This document shows, one piece after another, positions 45,609 through 54,381 of a stretch of DNA of 64,000 nucleotides; positions within the stretch are counted from its first letter, which is position 1, and each line of letters opens with the position of its first letter. The DNA comes from Methylomonas sp. EFPC3 (lineage in GTDB: Bacteria; Pseudomonadota; Gammaproteobacteria; Methylococcales; Methylomonadaceae): assembly GCF_029643245.1 (NCBI RefSeq), contig NZ_CP116398.1:3162001-3226000 (forward strand), read 5' to 3'. The notes under the pieces were generated by a model, which did no database searches, was not told the DNA's origin, and saw only the letters and a list, made by a program, of their open reading frames with translations. Made by a program: the position numbers and the translations under genes.

Positions 45609-45902
45609 TTACCGTTCTGCTTCGTTATCCAGTGGCAACGGCACCTGCGATAAATCCAATTCACCCTTGAAGGCTTGCTGGCTCAATCCGCCGTAAAGGT
45701 TTTCCAGGTCGGTCAGGCTTTGTTGGTAGTGGGATTTGAGGCTTTCGACTTTTTGACTACAGTTGCGAACTGATCTTGGAGTTCGATCAGTGGAAGAGGA
45801 AAAGGAGTTTTGTTAAGCGCCCCCACATTGAAATGCTTTTTAGGTACTGCGGGTGAATCCTCTCCGGCTTTGGCCGGACAACGATCAAATCAATGCAGTT
45901 AG
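45609..45902 (-). pseudogene. hsdS 3'-end relic
   Basis: The minus strand encodes, in shifted frames, DLIVVRPKPERIHPQYL, then NKTPFPLPLIELQDQFATVV, then VESLKSHYQQSLTDLENLYG and LSQQAFKGELDLSQVPLP before a stop at 45609. These are the end of a target recognition domain and the last conserved helix of a type I specificity subunit. At least two frameshifts break it. It lies directly downstream of the hsdR stop on the same strand. It differs from the C-terminus of the neighbouring hsdS gene, so it is not a copy of it. Confidence 0.85.
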
Positions 45903-48878
45903 CTAATAATATTGTCGGATGTAGCTGTAAGCCTTCTCAAACAGCTCCTCATCGGCATGCAATTTGTACTTGAACAAGGATTTGCGTAGCGCCTTTTTGA
46001 CCTCCCGCTCGCCAGCCAGGGTGTTTTGCCAACCGGGGAAACGCACCAGTCGGACGATTTCGTCGATGTCTGCCACCACGCGTTCGACAATGATCGGCGT
46101 CTCAGCCGTTTTAACTTCGTTGAATAACTCGGTCAATGCCGATTTACCCCGATCCTCCTCTTCTTCCGGCGGCGTTTCCTTCTCGGCCTGCAAGACTTCC
46201 TGGGCGATTTGCAGCAGTTGTTTCAAAAATTCGACGCTGTTCAGTACGCCGTTCTCAAAACGGTCGCGCAAGGCATCCAACCGTTCGGACAATTCCTTGA
46301 ATTTTGGATTGCCGAGATGGTTGCGTAAGCGCCGTGCGACCTTGATTTCGATTTGCTTGACCTTTTTCGGGTCCGGATTGGACAGCACCGCTTCCAGCAA
46401 ATCGGCGTCCAACACCAGCGTATCCAGGTCGTCGCGCACCGCATCGACATGGACGTTTTGATGAATCAACTCGATAGTTTTGGCGCCTAGCGAATGCCAG
46501 ATCAGCTTGCCGTGACCACTGGATGGTTGCACAGACTGGTATACCTGCGACAGCCACTTGTAGTCCTTTTCGTATTGCCCCAGGAAGGTATCGGGCGAGA
46601 TGGCTTCCCAGAGTTTGCCAAGCAAACTGTATTCGGAGCCGAAATTGTCGCGCACCTCGTTGTTGGGCAGGCATTGCTGGGCGGCAATCAAACCCTCGTA
46701 ACCTACTATCGTGCGATCGACACCGGCAAAAAATGCCAGGCATTTCTGCATCGCCTCCGGAAACTTGTCTTTCAATTCCTGAATATTCGACACCACGGCC
46801 AGCATGCTTTTATCGTCAAACTCCAATGCCTTGGCCACGTCGTCGAAAATCCCCAGATAATCGACAATCAAACCGTGGGTTTTCAGTTCGGAAAAGGTCC
46901 GGTTCACCCGGCAGATGGCTTGCAGCAAGGTGTGGTCGCGTAGCGGTTTATCCAGATACATGACCTGCAAGATTGGCGCATCGAAACCGGTCAGCAGTTT
47001 GGCGGTCACAATCAACAGTTTCAGTGGATCGTTAGGGTCGCGGAAACGATCCAGCAAACGCTCTTCTTCATCCTTGCTGCGGGCGAAGGGCTTGTACTCC
47101 GTTTCGTTGCCGTTGACCGTCATCACCACTTCCGACGCTTCCGGCGGCAGCAACTTATCCAACGCTTGCTTGTAAAGCAGACAGGATTCACGGTCGAACG
47201 CTACTATCTGACCTTTGAAGCCATTGGGCTCGACTTTGTTCTGGAAGTGCTGAACGATGTCTTCCGTCACCCGACGAATACGCTCCGGGGTTTTCACCAA
47301 CACCGCCATTTTGGCGGCGGTCTTGCCGAGGTTGTCGCGGTCCAGGTCGGACAGTGCGCCGGTCATTTCCTTGAAAGCGGCGTCGATGGCGGGTTTGTCG
47401 ATATGCAGTTCCAGCAAACGCGGCTCGAAGTGCAGCTTCAGTGTGGCGCCGTCGCGGATGGATTCTTCAAAACCGTAGCGGCTTAAATAGCCCTTGTCAT
47501 CTTCCTCGGCACCAAAGGCATAAAAGGTATTGCGGTCGAAGCGGTTGATCGGCGTGCCGGTCAAACCAAACAGAAACGCGTTAGGCAGCGCATCGCGCAT
47601 CTTGCGGCCCAGGTCGCCTTCCTGGGTGCGATGGGCTTCGTCGACCAAGGCGATGATGTTGTTTCGATCATTCAACGCACCTTCGGCCTCGCCGAATTTA
47701 AAGATCGTGGTGATGATGATCTTGCGTACGTCCTGGGCCAGCAGTTGTTGCAGCTTGTCCCGCGTTTCGGCTTTTTCCAGATTGGGAATGTCGGCGCCAG
47801 TAAAGGTGCCGGTGATCTGGGTATCCAGGTCGATGCGATCCACCACAATCAGCACGGTCGGGTTTTTCAGATGGGGATGCAGGCGCAGCTTTTGCGCAGC
47901 GAACACCATCAGCAACGATTTACCGGAACCTTGAAAATGCCAGATCAGGCCCTTTTTCGGATAGCCGGCCAGCACCCGTTCCACTATCTTGTTGGCAGCT
48001 TCGTATTGCTGGTAACGGCAGATGATTTTGATCCGGCGTTTCTTCTTGTCGGTGGCGAACAAGGTAAAGCTGGCGAGAATATCCAGCACCACATGCGGCC
48101 GCAGCATGCTTTCGGCGGCCATTTGCAAGGTTTTCAACGGATGTTGGCAGGCATCGCCGTTTTCCTCATCCAGATTCCACGGCCCCCAGTCCTTGATCGG
48201 CAGGCCGAGTGAGCCATAGTGATAGGCCTTGCCTTCGGTGGCGACCGAGAACACGTTGCAGACAAACAGCTCCGGCACGAATTTCTCGTAATCGTCATGC
48301 ACCTGCACGGCACCGTCCACCCAACTCACCGCCTCGCGAGTTGGGGTTTTGGCTTCGATCAACACCAGCGGCAGGCCGTTGACCAGCAGCATCAGGTCGG
48401 CACGACGTTCGGCGCTGCCGGCACGGTAAGTAAATTGTTGGGTGGCGACGTACTGGTTTTGGTCGAGGTCGTCGAAATCGATCAGCCGCACCGGCACATG
48501 CTGGTTGTTGTGGCCGAACGGCATGGATCGCTCACCGCGCAGCCAGGCGGTCATTTCTTCGTTGGCCCGAATCAGTCCGTCGGAACGTACCGACAGAATG
48601 ATCGCTCGCAGTTTGTATAACACCTCGTCGGCGCGGTCGGGCTGGGTGGTGATTTCCGGGTTGAGGCGGATCAGCGCTTCGCGCAGCCAGGGTTCGACCA
48701 GCACTTCCTGGGGTTGGCGAGGAATGTCGGTGCTGGCGACGCGACGCCAACCTAAACCTTTCGAGGCGCGGCCATAGGCAGTTTGCGGTTCTTTGGCAGC
48801 GTTAGTCGGAACGGATTTAACTGAGCCTGAGAGCAAATCATAAAGGTATGCCTCGACGGTGTTTGACTCAGTAAACAT
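45903..48878 (-). CDS. hsdR: Type I restriction enzyme R subunit (first system)
   Basis: 991 residues from the ATG at 48878 (AGAGG upstream); an ATG 30 bases earlier would overlap hsdS more. The N-terminal PD-(D/E)xK nuclease has RRADLMLLVNGLPLVLIEAKTP. The SF2 translocase motor follows with Walker A FQGSGKSLLM near residue 314, the DEAH box LVDEAHRTQEGD near 412, and LTGTPINRFDRNT; later TAKLLTGFDAPILQVMYLDKP and QAICRVNRTF are the second RecA lobe. It cuts DNA after ATP-driven translocation when in complex with HsdM and HsdS. The start overlaps the hsdS end by 11 bases. No hsdM is found in this set. Confidence 0.95.
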   Translation of the reverse strand: MFTESNTVEAYLYDLLSGSVKSVPTNAAKEPQTAYGRASKGLGWRRVASTDIPRQPQEVLVEPWLREALIRLNPEITTQPDRADEVLYKLRAIILSVRSDGLIRANEEMTAWLRGERSMPFGHNNQHVPVRLIDFDDLDQNQYVATQQFTYRAGSAERRADLMLLVNGLPLVLIEAKTPTREAVSWVDGAVQVHDDYEKFVPELFVCNVFSVATEGKAYHYGSLGLPIKDWGPWNLDEENGDACQHPLKTLQMAAESMLRPHVVLDILASFTLFATDKKKRRIKIICRYQQYEAANKIVERVLAGYPKKGLIWHFQGSGKSLLMVFAAQKLRLHPHLKNPTVLIVVDRIDLDTQITGTFTGADIPNLEKAETRDKLQQLLAQDVRKIIITTIFKFGEAEGALNDRNNIIALVDEAHRTQEGDLGRKMRDALPNAFLFGLTGTPINRFDRNTFYAFGAEEDDKGYLSRYGFEESIRDGATLKLHFEPRLLELHIDKPAIDAAFKEMTGALSDLDRDNLGKTAAKMAVLVKTPERIRRVTEDIVQHFQNKVEPNGFKGQIVAFDRESCLLYKQALDKLLPPEASEVVMTVNGNETEYKPFARSKDEEERLLDRFRDPNDPLKLLIVTAKLLTGFDAPILQVMYLDKPLRDHTLLQAICRVNRTFSELKTHGLIVDYLGIFDDVAKALEFDDKSMLAVVSNIQELKDKFPEAMQKCLAFFAGVDRTIVGYEGLIAAQQCLPNNEVRDNFGSEYSLLGKLWEAISPDTFLGQYEKDYKWLSQVYQSVQPSSGHGKLIWHSLGAKTIELIHQNVHVDAVRDDLDTLVLDADLLEAVLSNPDPKKVKQIEIKVARRLRNHLGNPKFKELSERLDALRDRFENGVLNSVEFLKQLLQIAQEVLQAEKETPPEEEEDRGKSALTELFNEVKTAETPIIVERVVADIDEIVRLVRFPGWQNTLAGEREVKKALRKSLFKYKLHADEELFEKAYSYIRQYY

Positions 48879-50058
48879 CTGCACCTCTTGTAGAAACACA
48901 TATTTCATTTAATGAGCCGAATCTCATTTGACTCAACGCATGCCGTCTTGAAAGAGCGTTATCACTTGCGGTTTCTAGTTGTTCAACTTGTTCAACAATT
49001 TCCCTTTGACGATCTATCGAAGGCACAGCGAGCTCAATAGAGCCAAGATCTTTTAGGTAAAGGCCAGGCTGTGCAGTTTGGTGGACCTTAGCCCAAAGTA
49101 AGCGCTGGCCAATTGAAGAGGCCAAAAAGAATCTGAGAAATCGATTATCTAATTTGCCAACACTACCTCGTAGCACCGCAACGCTTCGTTGAAGAGTGAA
49201 TTTAGGAAATTGCTCAGGCACTATTGCTGTTTTACCAATAGTCGCTCCCACAATCGCCAGCAATACATCGCCAGGCATCGGCGTCCAGGATTTATGCATC
49301 TTTCTGAAAAAATCTTCGGAGACCCTTGTATCCTCAGAAGTCTCTTGAAGACGCCCCTTAATCAAATTGGTAACTCCCAGAAGTAGCGGCCCTTCACTTG
49401 TACGTTTTGGTGGAGCATGAGTTCCATCTCTGATAATTTCGCAAAGCTTTACCAGTGAGGTTTTTTGGATTGAGGGCTGAGTCATGAAATGTTGATTAGC
49501 TAACGACTGTTTCAGCTTTTCTGCCGTATCTACAACCTGCCCAAGTTTGTTGATGGCCTCATCCATAGCCTGAAATTTAATAACGAGCTCTTTTTGTTCT
49601 GATATTGACGGTAAGGCAAACTCCTGAATCGCCATCGTCTTCCAGTTGATGGTCGGCGAAAGCGAGCCCACCGAAATCTCCACCGCCCGATTCATGAACA
49701 AATCGCTCTGCATGAAATACGGTAGAAACTCCGGCAGCACCACTTCTGGTTTGGCCCGCAAGACCATGGCATGAGCCGAACAAATGCCATCAAACTCGGC
49801 GACACCCAGCTTGCGTTGATAAGCACGGCGGCGACCAAAAATGATGTCACCCTTCTTGAACATTAGCTTGGTGGCTTCCACATCGTCCGGACTGCCCCAA
49901 CGGCGAATCCGCAATGAATCGGGATCAAGGTGTTCCAGCCCGACATAATGCTCCATGCCGGATTCAGACGGATTGTCGATGCGGACATTAACGTTGGTCG
50001 CCATCTGATCAAAGCGCCAGACCTTCCATCCCGGTTTCAACTGATTCCTGTCAGTCAT
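48868..50058 (-). CDS. hsdS: Type I restriction enzyme S subunit (first system)
   Basis: 396 residues with two target recognition domains. Domain 1 (about 10-150) reads HYVGLEHLDPDSLRIRRWGS and FKKGDIIFGRRRAYQRKLGVAEFDG, then the spacer helix EQKELVIKFQAMDEAINKLGQVVDTAEKLKQSL. Domain 2 (about 200-350) reads IIRDGTHAPPKRTSEGPLLLGV and PGDVLLAIVGATIGKTAIV, closing with the second helix REIVEQVEQLETASDNALSRR. It chooses the DNA site for methylation and cutting. Domain 2 closely resembles domain 2 of the second system's HsdS. No frameshift seen. Confidence 0.94.
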   Translation of the reverse strand: MTDRNQLKPGWKVWRFDQMATNVNVRIDNPSESGMEHYVGLEHLDPDSLRIRRWGSPDDVEATKLMFKKGDIIFGRRRAYQRKLGVAEFDGICSAHAMVLRAKPEVVLPEFLPYFMQSDLFMNRAVEISVGSLSPTINWKTMAIQEFALPSISEQKELVIKFQAMDEAINKLGQVVDTAEKLKQSLANQHFMTQPSIQKTSLVKLCEIIRDGTHAPPKRTSEGPLLLGVTNLIKGRLQETSEDTRVSEDFFRKMHKSWTPMPGDVLLAIVGATIGKTAIVPEQFPKFTLQRSVAVLRGSVGKLDNRFLRFFLASSIGQRLLWAKVHQTAQPGLYLKDLGSIELAVPSIDRQREIVEQVEQLETASDNALSRRHALSQMRFGSLNEICVSTRGADVY

Positions 50059-50075
50059 GCCTCTTGATCCTCATG

Positions 50076-50520
50076 TTATTCCGGCGCCACGTAAGCCTGA
50101 TGGGGATGCTTGACACTTTCCGGATAACGCAAACTCAACTGACCACTGCCGACCATGGGGGTTAAATGTTTGTTGCGAAGGTAATGACGATCCTTATTCA
50201 ACAAGGTTGCAAGCTGTTCACCGGTCAACGGCTGCCAGGCACAAAGCCTTATGATCAAGTCGCGCAAGGCGTCCCGACTAAGATTGCTGCCGGAAGACGG
50301 CAGAAAGGTTGCAAGCTCAGGTGGTAAGGTTGCAAGATCGAGCTTGCAACCTTCCATCAGTGGAGGTTCGTTATCGAACGGTACTGGAACCTCTGGTTTC
50401 CGCCCAATGCAGGTCATGCAATTCGGCGTCAATCGCCAACATGCAAAGCCTTTAGTACGGCACCCCCATGTCGGCAATGTCTTTGAGCGAGAAGCCGGGA
50501 TTAATGATTTGATTGCCTCC
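50076..50520 (-). pseudogene. C-terminal relic of an AlbA_2/Schlafen-type ATP-binding protein
   Basis: The last ~100 codons read LATLPPELATFLPSSGSNL, then LRDLIIRLCAWQPLTGEQLATLLNKDRHYLRNKHLTPMV and RYPESVKHPHQAYVAPE, the typical winged-helix tail of large AlbA_2 putative DNA-binding ATPases. Just upstream the other frame gives NPGFSLKDIADMGVPY, a stop, and MLAIDAELHDLHWAETRGS, matching the late ATPase part of the same kind of protein. The frames are broken by at least one stop and one frameshift, and the N-terminal AlbA domain is absent. A 150-codon open frame spans 50076-50528 but should not be read as an intact gene. Confidence 0.75.
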
Positions 50521-51645
50521 TCAGGCATTCGTTTCCTGCTTGAAACGGAAGCTTGTTTTCAATTCGTTCATCCAAGAGGGGTCAATCACGCCATCGTGCT
50601 GCAAACGACCTACGACAATACCAGGGTGTATGCCAATTTCTTGTGCAAAGGTCTCTACCGCTGTTTTACTGCGTAAGCTACCCAAACTGCTGGCATAACA
50701 AGACGGAATTAACCAATCACCTGACCACTGGTTCGCCTCATGTTCTTGCGGGTTATCGGTATGACTCGTATTGGGGTCGTCCAGGAAAACAGATTTTTTT
50801 TCTTCCTTGGTATTGGCGTGCAACAAAATATGGGCGGCCTCGTGGAACAACGTAAACCAAAACTTATCGTTAGTCTTGCCATAAAGCGATAACTGTATCA
50901 TCGGCCTAGTTGGACTCAACCAACGAGCTACACCACTGACATGGGCTCTGGGGATAGAGGGAACTAAAACAAAAATTACCCCGGCTTCAGATAACAGTTT
51001 TCGAAGTTGTGGTTCGAATATTTCCGGCGATTCACGCGTCAGGCCACGTATAACTTTTAAGGTACTTTCAAAACGAGTTTTATCGTATTTGGGTCCATCC
51101 AGTTTTTCAGCTTGCAATTCGCCTAAACGCAACCAAGCCGAGATCGCGCCGATGTCACTTTGTTCGGCGCGGCTACGGCGAAATGCTACTTGCATGCCTC
51201 CGTAATAGTTACGCCACTCTTCAGGAGAAGCGACTCCAAAAAAACGTAAGCAAGCGTCAACTAAATTTAGCCTGTTCTTTACGTCGTTACGAATTTTTGG
51301 AATGGCACCATTTGCAATGAGTTCTTTGATAGGTAGTTCATTCAACCACTGGACACTATTTTCATACATCCGTTCTGCTTCTAAACGAGCAGAATGTTCG
51401 CGGTATTTGGCTTCACGAGCCAACCAAAAGCCTGCGCTACTGCCTAATACACGTTCCAGACGCAAAGCAGCATCATCGGTTAAAGGTACTTTTCCGTTGA
51501 TTAGTTGGCTGATATGTTTTTCGGTATAACCAAGGCGTTTCGCTAATTCGACTTGAGTCCAACCTCGTTCTTCAATCAGGTCTAGGATTGTTTCGCCAGG
51601 AGGAGATACCCAGTCTGGCGCAAAAGGAGCACTTAACTCAGTCAT
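50521..51645 (-). CDS. HigA-type antitoxin with Xre and ImmA/IrrE metallopeptidase domains
   Basis: 374 residues. The Xre helix-turn-helix is at about 20-75: LDLIEERGWTQVELAKRLGYTEKHISQLINGKVPL. The C-terminal ImmA/IrrE domain has the zinc motif HEAAHILLH (HExxH) near residue 265 and a later D/E-x-x-A-N-x-W pattern in EHEANQWSGDWLIP. Such proteins regulate by binding DNA and by cleaving repressors, and many serve as antitoxins for HigB/RelE-type toxins. The upstream toxin gene survives only as a tail overlapping the start of this gene by eight bases, so it is an orphan antitoxin. Confidence 0.92.
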   Translation of the reverse strand: MTELSAPFAPDWVSPPGETILDLIEERGWTQVELAKRLGYTEKHISQLINGKVPLTDDAALRLERVLGSSAGFWLAREAKYREHSARLEAERMYENSVQWLNELPIKELIANGAIPKIRNDVKNRLNLVDACLRFFGVASPEEWRNYYGGMQVAFRRSRAEQSDIGAISAWLRLGELQAEKLDGPKYDKTRFESTLKVIRGLTRESPEIFEPQLRKLLSEAGVIFVLVPSIPRAHVSGVARWLSPTRPMIQLSLYGKTNDKFWFTLFHEAAHILLHANTKEEKKSVFLDDPNTSHTDNPQEHEANQWSGDWLIPSCYASSLGSLRSKTAVETFAQEIGIHPGIVVGRLQHDGVIDPSWMNELKTSFRFKQETNA

Positions 51646-51777
51646 GGTAATCCCCTATATATTCAATGCAGATAATGGTAACTTCGGACCAATCGATCCC
51701 ACCATCTGGTTTGGTTGGACATGGATCATGGTCAGGGGCGAATACCAGACGCCAACCACCAGCAAGTCCAACTGAAA
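51638..51777 (-). pseudogene. HigB/RelE-type toxin, C-terminal fragment cut by an IS3 element
   Basis: The minus strand reads VGLAGGWRLVFAPDHDP, then KPDGGIDWSEVTIICIEYI and GDYHD before a TGA at 51638. This is the closing part of a RelE/HigB-type toxin of the kind coupled to HigA-ImmA antitoxins, with eight bases of overlap to the antitoxin start. The upstream part is removed exactly at the left end of the IS3 element and does not continue beyond its right end, where TnsA sequence starts instead. Confidence 0.85.
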
Positions 51778-51836
51778 TGGTCTAATAACCCCGGACACTT
51801 CTAAAGGCAGAATTTATACTGTTAGCAGAGGTGGTC

Positions 51837-52151
51837 ATGAGTAACGACAAAAAACACAATCGGCCAAAATACAGCCTGGAATTCAAACAAGATGCCGCCA
51901 AACTGGTTCTGGAAAAAGGCTACAGCCAACAGCAGGCAGCCGATCATTTGGGCATATCGCAAAGCGCCCTAGGACGCTGGGTACGAGCGGAACGCAAGCC
52001 TTCGGCGAACGAATCGGCGGTAAAAAAGTCTTGTCTGAATCTGGGGGACCGTGACGAATTGATCCGCTTACGGAAGGAAAATGAACAGTTGCGAATGGAG
52101 CGCGAAATCTTAAAAAAGGCCGCAGTCTTCTTTGCGAAAGAAACCGAATAA
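51837..52151 (+). CDS. IS3-family transposase OrfA
   Basis: 104 residues from the ATG at 51837 (AGAGG upstream; a GTG six bases before is possible). It is the helix-turn-helix subunit: YSLEFKQDAAKLVLEKGYSQQQAADHLGISQSALGRWVR, followed by a leucine-zipper-like coil ELIRLRKENEQLRMEREILKKA. An A6G heptamer at 52112-52118 lies near the end and is the known type of -1 slippage site producing the OrfAB transposase. Confidence 0.93.
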   Translation: MSNDKKHNRPKYSLEFKQDAAKLVLEKGYSQQQAADHLGISQSALGRWVRAERKPSANESAVKKSCLNLGDRDELIRLRKENEQLRMEREILKKAAVFFAKETE

Positions 52152-52210
52152 AGTACGGGTTTATTCGAGAGCAACAGAAGACCTATCCAGTCACCGTACT
52201 GTGTCGGGTC

Positions 52211-53017
52211 ATGGGCGTTGGCACTAGTGCTTACTACGAATGGTGCACCGCCTCACAAGGCAGTGATAAAAAGCGGCAGGATCAACAGCTTACCGATAAA
52301 GTGTGTCAAATCTTTACCGACAACAAGCAGTGCTTTGGTTCGCGTCGCTTAGCGGATCGCTTGCAGAAACAGGGTTTTGCCGTCGGCCGCTTTAAAACGC
52401 GGCGGATCATGCGGGAGTTGAAGTTAAAAGTTCGCTACCCCAAACGATTTAAAGTGACCACGGACAGCAACCACAGCGAGGCCATCTCCCCAAATCGGCT
52501 GGATCGCCAATTCAAGGTCGCTCAGCCAAATCAAGTGTGGAGCACGGATATTACCTATGTCTGGACGTTACAGGGCTGGCTGTATGTCGCGGTCGTTATC
52601 GATCTATTCTCCCGCCAAGTGGTGGGCTGGGCCATTGACGACCACATGCGGACCTCGCTCTGTGTCAAGGCATTACAAATGGCCTTCTGGCGTCGCAAAC
52701 CGCCACCTGGTCTGCTGCATCACTCGGATCGTGGTAGTCAGTATGCGAGTCGAGAATATCGCCAACATCTGGCCGTGATGCGCATGGAGCAAAGCATGAG
52801 CCGAAAAGGCAATTGCTGGGACAATTCGCCGACGGAACGCTTTTTCCGTAGCTTGAAGCATGAACAGCTCAACTACGAAAAATTCAAAACCCAAGAGGCG
52901 GCAAAACTGAGCGTGATCGACTATTTGGCTTTTTACAACGGCCGTCGATCGCATTCAACATTGGGCTATCAATCCCCGATCGAATTCGAGCGGGAATTTT
53001 CGAGAGACGCTGCCTAA
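52211..53017 (+). CDS. IS3-family transposase OrfB (catalytic)
   Basis: 268 residues from the ATG at 52211; the frame is open upstream to the A6G site, so it is probably made as an OrfAB fusion. The retroviral-type integrase core has D in VWSTDITYVWTLQG, D in LLHHSDRGSQYAS and E in NSPTERFFRSLKHE, then the ending YNGRRSHSTLGYQSPIEFE. All catalytic residues are present. It ends 25 bases before the right end of the element. Confidence 0.94.
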   Translation: MGVGTSAYYEWCTASQGSDKKRQDQQLTDKVCQIFTDNKQCFGSRRLADRLQKQGFAVGRFKTRRIMRELKLKVRYPKRFKVTTDSNHSEAISPNRLDRQFKVAQPNQVWSTDITYVWTLQGWLYVAVVIDLFSRQVVGWAIDDHMRTSLCVKALQMAFWRRKPPPGLLHHSDRGSQYASREYRQHLAVMRMEQSMSRKGNCWDNSPTERFFRSLKHEQLNYEKFKTQEAAKLSVIDYLAFYNGRRSHSTLGYQSPIEFEREFSRDAA

Positions 53018-53042
53018 ACAAGTGTCCGGTTTTTGTTGACCA

Positions 53043-53716
53043 TTACAGTTTTCCAGCGGCTGGTCGAAGTCGAAGCGGATACATAGCTGGGCGAGCAAAG
53101 CAAAAGCAGTGGTTTGCATCCCAACAAAACAACTGAGCTCCGCGATGGTCGGATTACTACACCGAGTCACCCAGGCCTGAGCTCGTTCGGAAATGTGAAG
53201 CGGAATCTCGAAGCGCAGATAAGGTCTTAGAATTGAAAAATTCCTGATTCGATTGGGAAAATTCAATTCGTCTTCGGTCAAGACGATGAAGCAATAGCCC
53301 TTTTCGGCCAAAAACTGGTTGGCAGCCTGCAGCGGCTCCAGTACTTTTGGCGTGAACAATTTCGATAAAGGTTTTACCTCGACATAACAAATTTCGCCAC
53401 TCTGAAACGTCAGCTCAAAATCCGGCGTGTACCTACACATGCCATTAGGGGCTGGAAGGTAAAATGTTTGAGGCTGCTCACGAAACGCCTTGACCACGGG
53501 TGAGAACTCGAAGTGATAACAAGCTTTTTGTTCATTCTGCGATTCCCATGCAATCGAGCGATTCATTTTTGTCGAAGGAAATTCCCCTCGAACCTTGCCC
53601 CGAGATCGGGTCACTGGCTCCCTTGCCCGCAAAGCTTTGGGCTGAGGCGTAATAATGAGACGCAAATCTGGCCTCCGACCAGCATTTTGGCGCTGGTCAT
53701 CAAATTCAATAGACAT
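53043..53716 (-). pseudogene. TnsA-like endonuclease gene truncated by the IS3 element
   Basis: About 224 codons remain, starting MSIEFDDQRQNAGRRPD. The nuclease domain reads NEQKACYHFEFSPVVKAFREQPQTFYL, then RYTPDFELTF and CYVEVKPLSKLF, giving the D, E and K of a TnsA-type restriction-like nuclease. The helical C-terminal part reads TIAELSCFVGMQTTAFALLAQLCIRFDF and then runs into the IS end, adding about 29 foreign residues. TnsA makes the 5' cuts in Tn7-like transposition with TnsB, whose gene should follow to the left but is absent. Little is missing from TnsA itself, so it might still fold. Confidence 0.75.
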
Positions 53717-53750
53717 AACAATTCCTTACCGCGCTTGATACGGCAAATCC

Positions 53751-53768
53751 TCACAACTTAAGTTGTGA
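53751..53768. promoter_or_regulatory. 18-bp perfect palindrome upstream of the tnsA-like gene
   Basis: TCACAACTTAAGTTGTGA is a perfect inverted repeat 35 bases before the tnsA-like start. Size and position fit a dimeric repressor site; the nearby Xre protein is a candidate binder. There is no uridine run, so it does not look like a terminator. Confidence 0.55.
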
Positions 53769-53958
53769 TGTTGAATACGCCTGCTTTTGGGCAAAAGGAT
53801 GCCTATATCGGGTCGTAAAACTCGATAATCAACAGGGAGTTAGATGCTGAAGGGGCTTGACGCTGATGGGAACTTTGATGATACTGAAGTTGCGAAACCG
53901 TAGGTATCAATCAATGATTCTTACACCAGCGGGGCAAGCCGCAAGGTTTGTCCCGTTT

Positions 53959-54381
53959 TTACATGTGAACCTCCCGATTTTTTCGTCGCCTTATTTGCTG
54001 AACCGGATACTCTGGTTGAGCCGCCAATGTTTCTTTAATTGAAATCACATCGCGTATCAAACGCACTTGAATTGGGGATAGCTCCAGCTGACGATTCCTC
54101 AGATCGCTAAATAACCAATAGACGTCCAGTGGTACATCTTTTTCGATCATAAATTTTCGATTGGAAGCATTAGCCGCTTCAATTAGTTGTGCGTGCTCAT
54201 CCGCTGACAAGTTAAGAGTTTTTGCCAAACGATCAATAAACTCTTTGGGAGGAGGACCTTTTCTCCCTGTTTCTAATGACGATATATAAGTTTGCTCGTA
54301 GCCGATCAAATCTGAGAGCTCCGACTGGCAGATGCCCCTGGACGATCGGATAGCATGTAGGAGATGGGAAAATGGGCTCAC
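53959..54381 (-). CDS. Xre family transcriptional regulator
   Basis: 140 residues starting with GTG at 54381. The helix-turn-helix is at about 8-65: LHAIRSSRGICQSELSDLIGYEQTYISSLETGRKGPP, followed by EFIDRLAKTLNLSADEHAQLIEAANAS, which is the layout of phage-repressor-like Xre proteins. The C-terminal part is short with no ligand or protease domain. It lies upstream of the tnsA-like gene on the same strand with 242 bases between. AT-rich surroundings suggest transfer. A symmetric site directly upstream may be its own operator. Confidence 0.88.
   Translation of the reverse strand: MSPFSHLLHAIRSSRGICQSELSDLIGYEQTYISSLETGRKGPPPKEFIDRLAKTLNLSADEHAQLIEAANASNRKFMIEKDVPLDVYWLFSDLRNRQLELSPIQVRLIRDVISIKETLAAQPEYPVQQIRRRKNREVHM

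Larger units (their letters stand above)
51778..53042 (+). mobile_element. IS3-family insertion sequence, 1265 bp
   Basis: Ends TGGTC-N10-CCGGACACTT-type at 51778-51801 and the inverted counterpart at 53019-53042 (18 of 24 bases match). It carries orfA and orfB in the usual arrangement with an A6G slippery site. The expected 3-4 bp direct duplication is absent (flanks AAA on the left, TTA on the right). The left side is toxin sequence and the right side TnsA sequence, so the DNA between the two flanks was probably lost after insertion. Confidence 0.9.

Noticed and set aside
50553..50855. 100-codon plus-strand frame inside the HigA/ImmA gene
   Set aside because: Antisense to a recognisable antitoxin, no supporting motif.
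52955..53042. Last 29 codons of the tnsA-like frame
   Set aside because: They are IS3 end sequence read in a chance open frame, not TnsA.
53857..54042. Short plus-strand frame between tnsA and Xre genes
   Set aside because: Overlaps the Xre coding end antisense and has no recognisable product.
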